From a virus, in IMG/VR virus record IMGVR_UViG_3300020596_000014, positions 62,001 through 126,000 of that record: 64,000 nt of DNA; one strand, given 5' to 3'. Position 1 is the stretch's first letter, and each line of letters begins with the position of its first letter. Shown one piece after another: positions 48,947 to 57,110 of the stretch. The notes under the pieces were generated by a model, which was not told the origin of the DNA, did no database searches, and saw only the letters and a list, made by a program, of their open reading frames with translations. The position numbers were made by a program, and so were the translations under genes.

Positions 48947-51900
48947 ATGGCGAATGTGAAACTTGGTAGCGCTGGCGTAACATCGAGAGAAATTGACCTC
49001 TCTGGACCGATTAGCGTACAACCCATCGGAGTTGCGGCTGGAGTAATCGGTACTTCTTTGAAGGGTCCCGCTTTCGTGCCCGTCACGGTCGGTGTCATCA
49101 GCGATTACTACGCCAAGTTCGGCAAGACCGACGGGCGCAAGTTCGGCCCTTTGGCTGTGACTGAGTGGCTTCGTAACGCGTCGGCGGCCACGTATCTTCG
49201 AGTCCTCGGCGTCGGCACCGGTCTCAAGCGTGAGACCGGGACCAACTCAGGTCGTGTCGCCGGCGCAGGCTTCGTCGCCGGCGAGCAGCTGCCCAACGTG
49301 AACAGTGGCATTCTGGTGTCGAACCCCCACGCGAACTCGAACGGCCCGCTCGGCCGCGTGCACATGCTTGGTTGCTTCATGAGCGAATCGAACGGCTCGT
49401 CTATCTTCAGCTCCGCTAGCCTTCAAGGCGCCGGCTCGGTGACCCCAGGCGTTCAGACAGCTGTCCCGATCCTGCGCGGCGTCCTGATGGTGCCTAGCGG
49501 TGTCATGATGCGTCTCTCGTCTTCGTTCACCGCCTCGGCAGCGCCTGCTGGTAGCACCGTCGCCGGCTCGAGCGCAATGCCGGGCTCGCTGATCGGCACG
49601 GTCACGCTGAGTTCTGGTAAGCAGGAGTTCGTTCTCTTTCTCAACGGTCACAAGGGCGTCGACGTGGCGTATCCCAACATGTACACCGCCTCGTTCGACC
49701 CGACCGCGCCGAACTACTTCCGCAACGTCCTGAACCGTGATCCCTACAAGATCCAGGAGGCGGGTCACTATCTGCACGCGTCGTGGGACATCCACCCGTC
49801 GCTCGCGGTCGTGACCGGCACCAACCTGATCGTTTCCGGCGTCACCTCTGGGTGGAACGGCGGGCTCGAGTCCGCGGCGTTCATCACGACCGGCAGCATG
49901 ACCCGCGACACGGGCAGCTCGACCATCCCAAACTACGAGAACTTCGAGGACCGATTCGACCATGCGAAGTCGCCCTGGGTCCTGTCTCAGAAGTTCGGCG
50001 GCCAGCCCAAGAAGCTGTTCCGCTTCCACATGTTGGACGATGGCGCTGGCGTTTCTAGCAACGTCAAGATCTCGATCGAGAACATCGCCCCGTCGACGGA
50101 CAGTAAGAACCCGTACGGCACGTTCGACGTTGTCATCCGCGACTGGAACGACACAGACGCCAACCCACGCGCATACGAGCAGTATCGAGGTCTCTCACTG
50201 AACCCCTCGGCAGACCGCTACATCGCAAAGGCAATCGGTGACATGAATGTCTACTACGATTTTGACAAGACTCTCCAGTCGCAAAAACTTGTCGTCGACG
50301 GCAACTATTCGAATCGCTCCAACTATGTTCGCGTCGAGCTCGATGACCTCGTCATCAACGAGGAAGTGGACCCGACCGGCCTTCCGATCGCGTTTCGTGG
50401 ACCGGCTCATCTCGTGACCTCTGGCTCGGCGCCGCTAGCGTCAACGATCTCCGCTGACTTGCTCGTCCCGACTGCCATCAAGCGCGTCGTGCAGCCTCCG
50501 GTGCCTTATCGGATCAGTCTTCAAGAGGGTGAGGGCGTCAAGGCGCTTGTCAACCCGTCTCTGTATTGGGGTGTTCAGTTCGAGCAGGTGATCAGCATCA
50601 CCAATCCGAACGCGACCAGCGTCAAGAACGACTCACTCGCAAGCTACACACTCTACTGGCCCAACTTCCAGACGTCGAACCAGAACGTGCTTGAGGACGA
50701 CTCTGTAGGTGAGGCTGACACCAACGCCAATGGCATTCTCGACGCAGACCGATTCTGTCGCAATCTATTTACACTTGAGAACATCCGGGTCCTGACCGGC
50801 TCGGACACAAAGGCGGACTCGCAGAAGTGGGCGAGCGCCGTGTACGTTCGCGACGGTCAGATCACGACCGATTCGGCAAACAAGAGCCGAGCGTTGAACG
50901 TCACCGATTTCACGCAGCCGAACCGCAAGTACCTCAAATTCACCCTGTTTATGCAAGGTGGCTTCGACGGCACAAATATGTTTGATCGTGACGAGGCGAC
51001 GATGTCTAACGTGGCCGTCACAGCCGACATGAACGATGCCAACCGCGGTCAGTCCAACGGCCCCACGGCGGCGGCGTATCGGAAGGCTATCGATCTGATG
51101 ACCGAGCGCACCGATGTCGACATCATGCTTCTCGCTATCCCTGGCATCCGGCACTCGATCGTCACCGATAAGGCTCTCGAGGCCGTCGAGTCGCGCTTCG
51201 ACGCCATGTTCCTGATGGATGTTGAGGAATATGACACCAATGGCGGGCTCATCACGGGCAGCATCCAGGTGCCTAGCGTCACCAACACCGCGACCGAGTT
51301 CAGGGAGCGCGCTCTCAATAGCTCGTTTGGCGCCGCGTACTATCCTGACGTCGTCCTCACGGACCCGACCACAAAGAGCAACGTCATGGTGCCCCCATCC
51401 GTCGTCGTTCTCGGCGCGTTCGCACTGAACGACGCGATTGCGTACCCTTGGTTCGCGCCCGCCGGTTTCGCTCGCGGTGCGCTAGCCACGACGCTTGAGG
51501 CGAAGGTCAAACTGTCTAAGGACAGCATGGACACGCTCTACGACGCGAACATCAATCCGCTCGTCGCGTTCCCTGGCAACTCGCCGGCCGGCACACAGGC
51601 GCAGGGCGGCGTGGTCGTGTGGGGTCAGCGCACGCTGCAAGCGTTCGCCAGCTCGCTTGACCGGGTCAACGTGCGTCGTCTCATGATCGATCTGCGCCGT
51701 CAGGTGCGTGACATCGCTCTCACGTTCGTCTTCGAGCCGAACCGCGAGAGCACGCTCAACCGCTTCCAGGCCGCCGTCGAGCCTCGACTCTCTCGCGTTC
51801 AGAAACAGTTCGGACTTGAGAAATACAAGGTCCAGATCGACGCGTCGACGACCACACAGGCTGACGTCGAGAACAACACGATCCGCGGGAAGATTTGGGT

Positions 51901-51970
51901 GCAGCCAACGAGATCGATTGAATATGTTGCGCTCGACTTTGTCGTTTCAAACGCTGGCAGCCAGATCTAA
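48947..51970 (+). CDS. 18: Tail sheath protein gp18, second paralogue
   Basis: 1007 residues. It shares with the first sheath protein the start (VTSREIDLSGPISVQPIGVA, then GVIGTSLKGPAFVPVTVGVI) and the conserved end (AIAYPWFAPAGFARGALATT, then RTLQAFASSLDRVNVRRLMI). The middle is clearly diverged, so the duplication is old. The two may build different parts of the tail, form a mixed sheath, or be alternatives. The 77 bases before it (48870-48946) should hold promoters for both this gene and the antisense endonuclease. Confidence 0.92.
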   Translation: MANVKLGSAGVTSREIDLSGPISVQPIGVAAGVIGTSLKGPAFVPVTVGVISDYYAKFGKTDGRKFGPLAVTEWLRNASAATYLRVLGVGTGLKRETGTNSGRVAGAGFVAGEQLPNVNSGILVSNPHANSNGPLGRVHMLGCFMSESNGSSIFSSASLQGAGSVTPGVQTAVPILRGVLMVPSGVMMRLSSSFTASAAPAGSTVAGSSAMPGSLIGTVTLSSGKQEFVLFLNGHKGVDVAYPNMYTASFDPTAPNYFRNVLNRDPYKIQEAGHYLHASWDIHPSLAVVTGTNLIVSGVTSGWNGGLESAAFITTGSMTRDTGSSTIPNYENFEDRFDHAKSPWVLSQKFGGQPKKLFRFHMLDDGAGVSSNVKISIENIAPSTDSKNPYGTFDVVIRDWNDTDANPRAYEQYRGLSLNPSADRYIAKAIGDMNVYYDFDKTLQSQKLVVDGNYSNRSNYVRVELDDLVINEEVDPTGLPIAFRGPAHLVTSGSAPLASTISADLLVPTAIKRVVQPPVPYRISLQEGEGVKALVNPSLYWGVQFEQVISITNPNATSVKNDSLASYTLYWPNFQTSNQNVLEDDSVGEADTNANGILDADRFCRNLFTLENIRVLTGSDTKADSQKWASAVYVRDGQITTDSANKSRALNVTDFTQPNRKYLKFTLFMQGGFDGTNMFDRDEATMSNVAVTADMNDANRGQSNGPTAAAYRKAIDLMTERTDVDIMLLAIPGIRHSIVTDKALEAVESRFDAMFLMDVEEYDTNGGLITGSIQVPSVTNTATEFRERALNSSFGAAYYPDVVLTDPTTKSNVMVPPSVVVLGAFALNDAIAYPWFAPAGFARGALATTLEAKVKLSKDSMDTLYDANINPLVAFPGNSPAGTQAQGGVVVWGQRTLQAFASSLDRVNVRRLMIDLRRQVRDIALTFVFEPNRESTLNRFQAAVEPRLSRVQKQFGLEKYKVQIDASTTTQADVENNTIRGKIWVQPTRSIEYVALDFVVSNAGSQI

Positions 51971-51982
51971 AAGGCGTATATA

Positions 51983-53065
51983 ATGAACATTATCAACGCT
52001 ATTAGTCAGATCGTGAAGGAAACTTTCGCACAGACCAAGTTTCCTCGCAAGACTGGTGAGATCGAGGGGAAAACAGCTTCTGAGAAACGTCGTGCCAAAG
52101 TCGAGAAGGATAAGCGTTCCAGGATCGGGAAACAGAAGTCTGGCTTTGTGAAAGAGAGCGATATGTTAAGAGACTTCGACCCACATCGCATCGCTTCTGA
52201 GTGGCACTCTGGTCAAGGCAGTGCGCTTTACGCGTACTCCTCCACCGATCGCATCCCGACTGAGGAGTTCAAGGAACGTCTTGTGTCGGAGATTGAGCAT
52301 TCGATGGCCGGCGCAAACGATGACGGTCTTGACGAGCTTGAGTATCTGCTCATGCACGTCGAGGAGCAGCACCCCGACCAGTTCCCTGACTCGAGCATGC
52401 GTGAAGCTTGGGGTACTGTCAACAAACGCGGAGAAGAGCAGTGGAGCGACGATGACGACGCAGATATTCGCGATCTTTATCTAAGCCCTGAGGCCTTCAA
52501 CGACAGCCCGCGCGGCGCACCCTTGAAGGACGACATGATTGTCGCCCGACCCAAGGCAAAGCGTGAAGAAGATGCGTTTTGCGAGATCTGCGGCGGCAAC
52601 GAAGGCGTATGCGAATGCGCGATGACCGAAGAAGACGAGCCGTCGTCTGAAGACTTCAAAAAGTACAGTGCAGCCGTGCGACGCGGACAAATTGCAAACA
52701 AGACAAATTTCTCCTTGGATAACCCGCCGTCAGCTGCTTCCTTCCGCACAATGGGCAAAGCTGGTCCGACAGACAAGCCGCCGCCGAAATGGGTTCATCC
52801 TGATCATCGACGAGTAAAGGAGAGCGTTCAGGAGAGTTCGTTGCGGTTAGTCATCAGTCGTATCCTCGGTGAGATGAAGCTCAGTGTTGCTGGCGGCGGC
52901 CATTTCAACTGGGACGCGAAGGATGAGCCCAGCGATTCTGACGACGACGAACTTGCCACATTCTTGCTCAAGAAGAAGAAGGATGAATCCGAACCCGAGG
53001 AGAATAAGTCGAGCGAGAAGCTGGGCACATCTAAGAAGCGCGGCAAGAGTAGCCAGTTCCGCTGA
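51983..53065 (+). CDS. Charged unknown protein with two leader-like peptides
   Basis: 360 residues, AAAGG ribosome site. It starts MNIINAISQIVKE (leader pattern, V-K-E) and has a second, stronger copy inside near residue 285-298 (SSLRLVISRILGE, L-G-E). The centre is acidic with a CEICGGNEGVCEC zinc-like cluster near residue 195; the C-terminus is Lys/Glu-rich and disordered-looking. An internal leader-like copy suggests fusion of two leader-bearing proteins, or two cleavage sites. Function unknown. Confidence 0.55.
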   Translation: MNIINAISQIVKETFAQTKFPRKTGEIEGKTASEKRRAKVEKDKRSRIGKQKSGFVKESDMLRDFDPHRIASEWHSGQGSALYAYSSTDRIPTEEFKERLVSEIEHSMAGANDDGLDELEYLLMHVEEQHPDQFPDSSMREAWGTVNKRGEEQWSDDDDADIRDLYLSPEAFNDSPRGAPLKDDMIVARPKAKREEDAFCEICGGNEGVCECAMTEEDEPSSEDFKKYSAAVRRGQIANKTNFSLDNPPSAASFRTMGKAGPTDKPPPKWVHPDHRRVKESVQESSLRLVISRILGEMKLSVAGGGHFNWDAKDEPSDSDDDELATFLLKKKKDESEPEENKSSEKLGTSKKRGKSSQFR

Positions 53066-53075
53066 GAGCATTAGC

Positions 53076-53393
53076 ATGCTCAGGATGGGTATGCTCCGAA
53101 TCGCGCTTAGCACGTTGGTCTCTCGCACTCGTACCGGGTTGGACGGTCTAGCGGCTACTTCTCTCCTCCAAGAGGCGTTTGAGACGCTCACACGCGTCAA
53201 AGCAGCGCACTGGTGTGGCTCGTCCATTGCTGACGTGCCTGAGATGATCCAGGAGCTCGCGCGAGACAGAGATGACTACAAGCGAATGGCCGAGTCGTAT
53301 CGTGTGGACCTCGCGAAAGCGGAGGCCAAGATTCAAGACTGGAGGTCTCCTGCAAACGGCTCGTGGCAATACGAACGCGGGAGCAAGGATTGA
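53076..53393 (+). CDS. Small helical unknown protein
   Basis: 105 residues from ATG 53076; the longer reading from 52884 is a shadow of the previous gene. It has an amphipathic basic start (LRMGMLRIALSTLVSRTRTG) and a coiled coil (VPEMIQELARDRDDYKRMAE, then RVDLAKAEAKIQDW). The stop overlaps the next TTG start as TTGA. No family recognised. Confidence 0.5.
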   Translation: MLRMGMLRIALSTLVSRTRTGLDGLAATSLLQEAFETLTRVKAAHWCGSSIADVPEMIQELARDRDDYKRMAESYRVDLAKAEAKIQDWRSPANGSWQYERGSKD

Positions 53394-53620
53394 ACGACGT
53401 TCTAGCCATGCTTGGCGCGTTCACGTTGGGAAGCATCGCCTCATTCTTTCTTATGCGACACACCATCGGCTCCCACAGGTGGCGTGACGGTTACCTGTAC
53501 GGCTTCAATCACGCTTGGGACGAGAAGACGAAGGTCGAAGAAGCAGTTCATCGTGATCGAATGAAGAAACTTCGTAAGACTGGAGCTAAACTAATCGTTG
53601 TCAAAGAGGAGAAGTCGTGA
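53390..53620 (+). CDS. Small single-pass membrane protein
   Basis: 76 residues from TTG 53390, chosen because it overlaps the previous stop and places the hydrophobic helix (VLAMLGAFTLGSIASFFLM) at the very N-terminus. The rest is cytoplasmic and basic (DEKTKVEEAVHRDRMKKLRK). An ATG at 53363 is possible but sits inside the upstream gene. Membrane anchor of unknown function. Confidence 0.5.
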   Translation: MNDVLAMLGAFTLGSIASFFLMRHTIGSHRWRDGYLYGFNHAWDEKTKVEEAVHRDRMKKLRKTGAKLIVVKEEKS

Positions 53621-53829
53621 AGTACATTGTTCGACAGGGTAAGAAGAAAGGACGTGGGTATTACCTGACGTTGTGCCCGTTTGGCGCCTTCAACAATGGA
53701 TTCTATCATTATACAAAGCAACAACGTAAAGCGTACAGGTTCGACACAATCGCTGCGGCGATGAAAACCGCAAAAGGGTGCACACACATTGCTGTGTATC
53801 GTGTTATTCAACTCGTCAAAAAGCCATGA
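53617..53829 (+). CDS. Small basic unknown protein
   Basis: 70 residues from GTG 53617 (GTGA overlap). Basic and aromatic: YIVRQGKKKGRGYYLTLCPF, then NNGFYHYTKQQRKAYRFDTI, ending AVYRVIQLVKKP. Coupled at both ends by 4-base overlaps in a run of small genes. No family recognised. Confidence 0.5.
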   Translation: MKYIVRQGKKKGRGYYLTLCPFGAFNNGFYHYTKQQRKAYRFDTIAAAMKTAKGCTHIAVYRVIQLVKKP

Positions 53830-54065
53830 TACCGATATACAACCGCGGCGACGTGCTGATGGATGACCACCGTCTCTATGTTGTTCTGAGTTCTTCAGCG
53901 ACAAAGGTCGGCTCCGACGAAGCCATCTATCGCGTGCTTGTTTTGGCTGTCTTTAAGGAAAGTGACACTTTCCGTGGCGAGTATGCTGGTATGCATTACT
54001 GGTGGGGCAGCGGCGTCGAGCTCGACACGCATCTCGGCAAAACCGCGTTGCCTGCTACTTTATAA
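53826..54065 (+). CDS. Small beta-rich protein, possible distant GxVW relative
   Basis: 79 residues from ATG 53826 (ATGA overlap). NRGDVLMDDHRLYVVLSSS is similar in outline to the G-x-V-W plus hydrophobic strand that begins the small family at 58732-60058, but the Trp is missing and the second half differs (YAGMHYWWGSGVELDTHLG). Relationship uncertain. Confidence 0.45.
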   Translation: MIPIYNRGDVLMDDHRLYVVLSSSATKVGSDEAIYRVLVLAVFKESDTFRGEYAGMHYWWGSGVELDTHLGKTALPATL

Positions 54066-54069
54066 TCTG

Positions 54070-54453
54070 ATGTCTCCTGAAAACTTTACCTTTTGGCTCA
54101 ACGGTTACTTCGAAATCCTTGCTTTAAGCAAGACCCCTAACGCTGAGCTCACGTTGCAGCAGATTGTCTGCATCAAGGATCACCTCGCTCTCGTCTTCCA
54201 GAAGGTGACGCCGAAGCGTGATCGTGTCGAGAAGCGTCGCGTCAAGCGAAAGGCCTACGAGACGCCGAAAGAGGACATCTCTGACATACTCCAGTTGGAC
54301 CCGGCCTTCAATCTTGATCTCATATGCACGCCAATGAAGCACGTCGACATCGAGGAGTCTATTAAGAAGCATCTCGACAAGCCAAAGACCGGCGCCGAAT
54401 ACTGGGTGGAACGCACGACGCCTACGCGTCGGTCTTCACAAAAGATATGTTGA
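54070..54453 (+). CDS. Conserved small phage protein of unknown function
   Basis: 127 residues from ATG 54070. SPENFTFWLNGYFEILALSK, then LTLQQIVCIKDHLALVFQKV, is a pattern I recognise as a recurrent small protein of large phages (a helical domain with F-x-x-W-L-x-G-x-F-E and K-x-H-L). The basic C-terminal half is less conserved. Function unknown to me. Confidence 0.6.
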   Translation: MSPENFTFWLNGYFEILALSKTPNAELTLQQIVCIKDHLALVFQKVTPKRDRVEKRRVKRKAYETPKEDISDILQLDPAFNLDLICTPMKHVDIEESIKKHLDKPKTGAEYWVERTTPTRRSSQKIC

Positions 54454-54478
54454 CGTACAAGGTCAAGTGTGAGCTGTT

Positions 54479-54667
54479 GTGAAGGTTGTGCGAGTCGGAC
54501 AGGTGTGGGAGATGAACGACGTTCTCGTCGTCGTTGTGACTAAGCTCTTTTATCCCAAGTGCGCCGATCAGAATTGGTGGATGTTGTTAGATCTGGAGAC
54601 AGGATTCACTTTTCACTTCGGCGACCGTGCGTTTAACAAGAACGACGTGCTTTTATATGTGGCTTAG
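54479..54667 (+). CDS. Small GxVW-family protein beside an endonuclease
   Basis: 62 residues from GTG 54479. VRVGQVWEMNDVLVVVVTKL, then WWMLLDLETGFTFHFGDRAF, matches the family pattern G-x-V-W, hydrophobic strand, L-D-x-x-T-G. Its end overlaps the antisense homing endonuclease (54664-56454) by 4 bases. This is one of three sites where the family lies next to an endonuclease. Function unknown. Confidence 0.6.
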   Translation: MKVVRVGQVWEMNDVLVVVVTKLFYPKCADQNWWMLLDLETGFTFHFGDRAFNKNDVLLYVA

Positions 54668-56454
54668 ATGTCGAGCATGAATAGCATGTTTGAGCACCCG
54701 AAGATCTTCACGACCTTGTGTTTCGCTGCAACCTCAACTTCGGTCATCCCGTTGGTGGATCGATACTTGAAACGGTTAAAACGATCGCGATAGTTGGTCC
54801 ACCACCATCTCGGTTCGGTGATTTTGGTCAGCGTCCAACCGCATCGCGTCCACGAAGCCGCGACCGATCCGAAACGCGAGTCAACGTAGGTCATTAGCTT
54901 CGTGAAACCCGCGTCTACAGCATGTAATTTTGCCACCTTTGTGAGTCGAGATACGCCACCACGAACATTGGTGTTGAGCGCCGAACACAGACGAGCGACT
55001 TCCAAAACATCGTGGTATCGTTGATGAAACGGTTTCCGAAGTGAGATGGCGGCGATAAGTTCGTCGTCATGAAACAACCCGAATGCGGTTTGCGTTTTGA
55101 CGTCACCGTCGATGTGATTGTTGACAAAAAACTCACGTCGTTCTTTGCTTGTTAAGGTTTTCACGACACAATCGCGAGCGTTCACTTTCCTCGTCGTGAA
55201 ACCCATCCTGTGTGACATCATTGACTCAACGATGAGACGTTTGTCGCGCCATTCATCTTCAAAGATGTGAAACAACGACACACCGTTGCTGCTAGCGCTT
55301 ACACTTTTGCTTTCGTGGTAAATGGAACTCTTGTTGGTTACGCTGTGCCAGTATAACCCGTTGTACTCGATCGCGAAATTTGTCCTTGACACGTACACGT
55401 CTAACTCTTTACCAGACAAAGTTATACGGTCGTTCACGACCGCCTGAGGCTCGCGAGCAAAGATCCAGTCGGAAATTTGGGATTGGGCGGCGCTTCCCAT
55501 AGGGTCGCAACGGAAACATCTCGCCGTCTCCAAGCGTCGAACCTTCTCCGTCCAGTCAAACTGACACTTCACACAACGCACAAAAACACAGGGCGTCAGG
55601 TAGTTCTTGTAGTCGCCTTCGACACGTATGAATTCAATGAGCCCGCTGCGTTCTGAGAGCTCGCGAATCTCGTCAATCGAAAACCTCTTCGCAGAGTCGA
55701 GATGTTTGCGTAGTTCCTTGTTACGGTGCGTTGTCGCGACCTTCGCTGCCATGTCGGAGACGCGAACGTCTGTCTCCTTCGTGAGCCCTTTCGCCCAGGG
55801 TGTGATCGATCCGTTGGCAAACAGTTTGGACAGGTTGTCAGCAGCAACTTTCACTCGTTCATCAGTGTTCTTGGTCAACCCTTTCGACCAAGCGGTTATC
55901 TCGCCTTCGACGAAGGCTTTCTTACGCCCGACCGACGTCGCAATACCTCTGAGGCGAACCCGCTCGTCGATCTCCTTCGTGAGCCCTTTTGACCACCCTA
56001 CGCTCTCACCTGAAGCAAAGCTTTCACGTAAGGCGTTGAGTCTAACCGTCTTAGCATTATCGCTTTCCACTCGCACGTTGTGACCGATGACAAACGCGCT
56101 GTAACCCGTCCACCACCCGGTCCACGTCACCGGTTCGGAGCAACCACAGCCGCAACGCGGAGGCGCGTCGAGCTTGTGCTTCAGAAGCCACAACCGTGAC
56201 ACGGTGAGACCGTGCGTCGTCGCATGACTCTCCAACACGATCTGCCCTTTAGCAGTCCTGGAAGCCTTGAAGACATCTTCGCATACGGGGCAGCTGTCTA
56301 CCCTGGCGTTCGCCTTTCCGACGTTGCTTCTGTTACAAGAAGCACAGACCTTGCGATGGTTTTCGGCGAAACGACATTTGTCTTTCGTTTTGTGAACCAC
56401 GTCGAGCCCGCACTGTGAGCACACTCTCACCCAACCACTTTCAATCTGCCTCAC
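54664..56454 (-). CDS. Large homing endonuclease with NUMOD3-like repeats and Vsr-like nuclease
   Basis: 596 residues, minus strand, GTG start. N-terminus: two cysteine clusters (CSQCGLDV...CASCNRSN), then CPVCEDVFK...HATTHG and CGCGCSEPVTW...FVIGHN. Next come three NUMOD3-like repeats, each W-x-K-G-L-T-K-x-x-D-x-R-V (about residues 155-235). A zinc region (CVKCQFDW...CFRCDP) precedes the nuclease, ELDVYVSRTNFAIEYNGLYW followed by His. The C-terminal 200 residues form a conserved domain (HIDGDVKTQTAFGLFHDDEL, then VRGGVSRLTKV, then LMTYVDSRF) common in such phage enzymes. An extended -10-like TGCTATAAT lies just upstream of the start (56461-56469, minus). Confidence 0.8.
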   Translation of the reverse strand: MRQIESGWVRVCSQCGLDVVHKTKDKCRFAENHRKVCASCNRSNVGKANARVDSCPVCEDVFKASRTAKGQIVLESHATTHGLTVSRLWLLKHKLDAPPRCGCGCSEPVTWTGWWTGYSAFVIGHNVRVESDNAKTVRLNALRESFASGESVGWSKGLTKEIDERVRLRGIATSVGRKKAFVEGEITAWSKGLTKNTDERVKVAADNLSKLFANGSITPWAKGLTKETDVRVSDMAAKVATTHRNKELRKHLDSAKRFSIDEIRELSERSGLIEFIRVEGDYKNYLTPCVFVRCVKCQFDWTEKVRRLETARCFRCDPMGSAAQSQISDWIFAREPQAVVNDRITLSGKELDVYVSRTNFAIEYNGLYWHSVTNKSSIYHESKSVSASSNGVSLFHIFEDEWRDKRLIVESMMSHRMGFTTRKVNARDCVVKTLTSKERREFFVNNHIDGDVKTQTAFGLFHDDELIAAISLRKPFHQRYHDVLEVARLCSALNTNVRGGVSRLTKVAKLHAVDAGFTKLMTYVDSRFGSVAASWTRCGWTLTKITEPRWWWTNYRDRFNRFKYRSTNGMTEVEVAAKHKVVKIFGCSNMLFMLDI

Positions 56455-56573
56455 ATAACCATTATAGCACCTAGATGATAACGAGAAAATAAGTCATTTT
56501 CTTTGGAGAGAAATAATTTGCGAGCTCGATATCTACATCTTGAAGCCAGCAAAGGCTGAAAGGACAGTGAATT

Positions 56574-57062
56574 TTGGCCGAGGTACTTGACGTTAGTAGT
56601 TTGCTTCCCAATCGATTCGAGCCAAAACGCAAGAATCGATGGGTCCTCCAGATCGAGGGCGTTGATGCCTTTCTCTGTAAGACCGCCTCCCGTCCCACCA
56701 TCACGACAGAGGAGATCGAGATGCCATTCGTCAACTCCGTGAGATACCTCGCGGCGAAGACGCGATTCAACAAGATCAACGTCGTCCTGCAGGACGCGAT
56801 TGCCCCGAGCGGCTCGCAGCAGGTCATGGAGTGGATCCGTCTGTGTTTCGAGTCGGTGTCCGGGCGAGCCGGCTACGCGGATTTCTACAAGCGCGACGTC
56901 CAGCTCAAGATGATCGACCCTGTTGGAACTGTAGTTGAATTGTGGGATATCAAGGGAGCCTTCATCACCAGCGCAAACTTCGGCGAGCTCTCGTACGATG
57001 ATCACGCTGCGATGGAAATTGCTCTCGAAATTCGCTATGACCAGGCTGTTTTGCAGTACTGA
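56574..57062 (+). CDS. 19: Tail tube protein gp19
   Basis: 162 residues from TTG 56574 (T4 gp19: 163). LPNRFEPKRKNRWVLQIEGV, then AFLCKTASRPTI, is the gp19 N-terminal signature; AKTRFNKINVVLQDAIAPSG, then SVSGRAGYADFYKRDVQLKM and ALEIRYDQAVLQY follow the family closely. It forms the inner tube inside the sheath. In T4 gene 19 directly follows gene 18; here several small genes and a large antisense endonuclease intervene. Confidence 0.9.
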   Translation: MAEVLDVSSLLPNRFEPKRKNRWVLQIEGVDAFLCKTASRPTITTEEIEMPFVNSVRYLAAKTRFNKINVVLQDAIAPSGSQQVMEWIRLCFESVSGRAGYADFYKRDVQLKMIDPVGTVVELWDIKGAFITSANFGELSYDDHAAMEIALEIRYDQAVLQY

Positions 57063-57110
57063 TTCATAAACAGTTCATTCGGGTCTACATTGTTAGACTA
57101 GAGTGAATGT

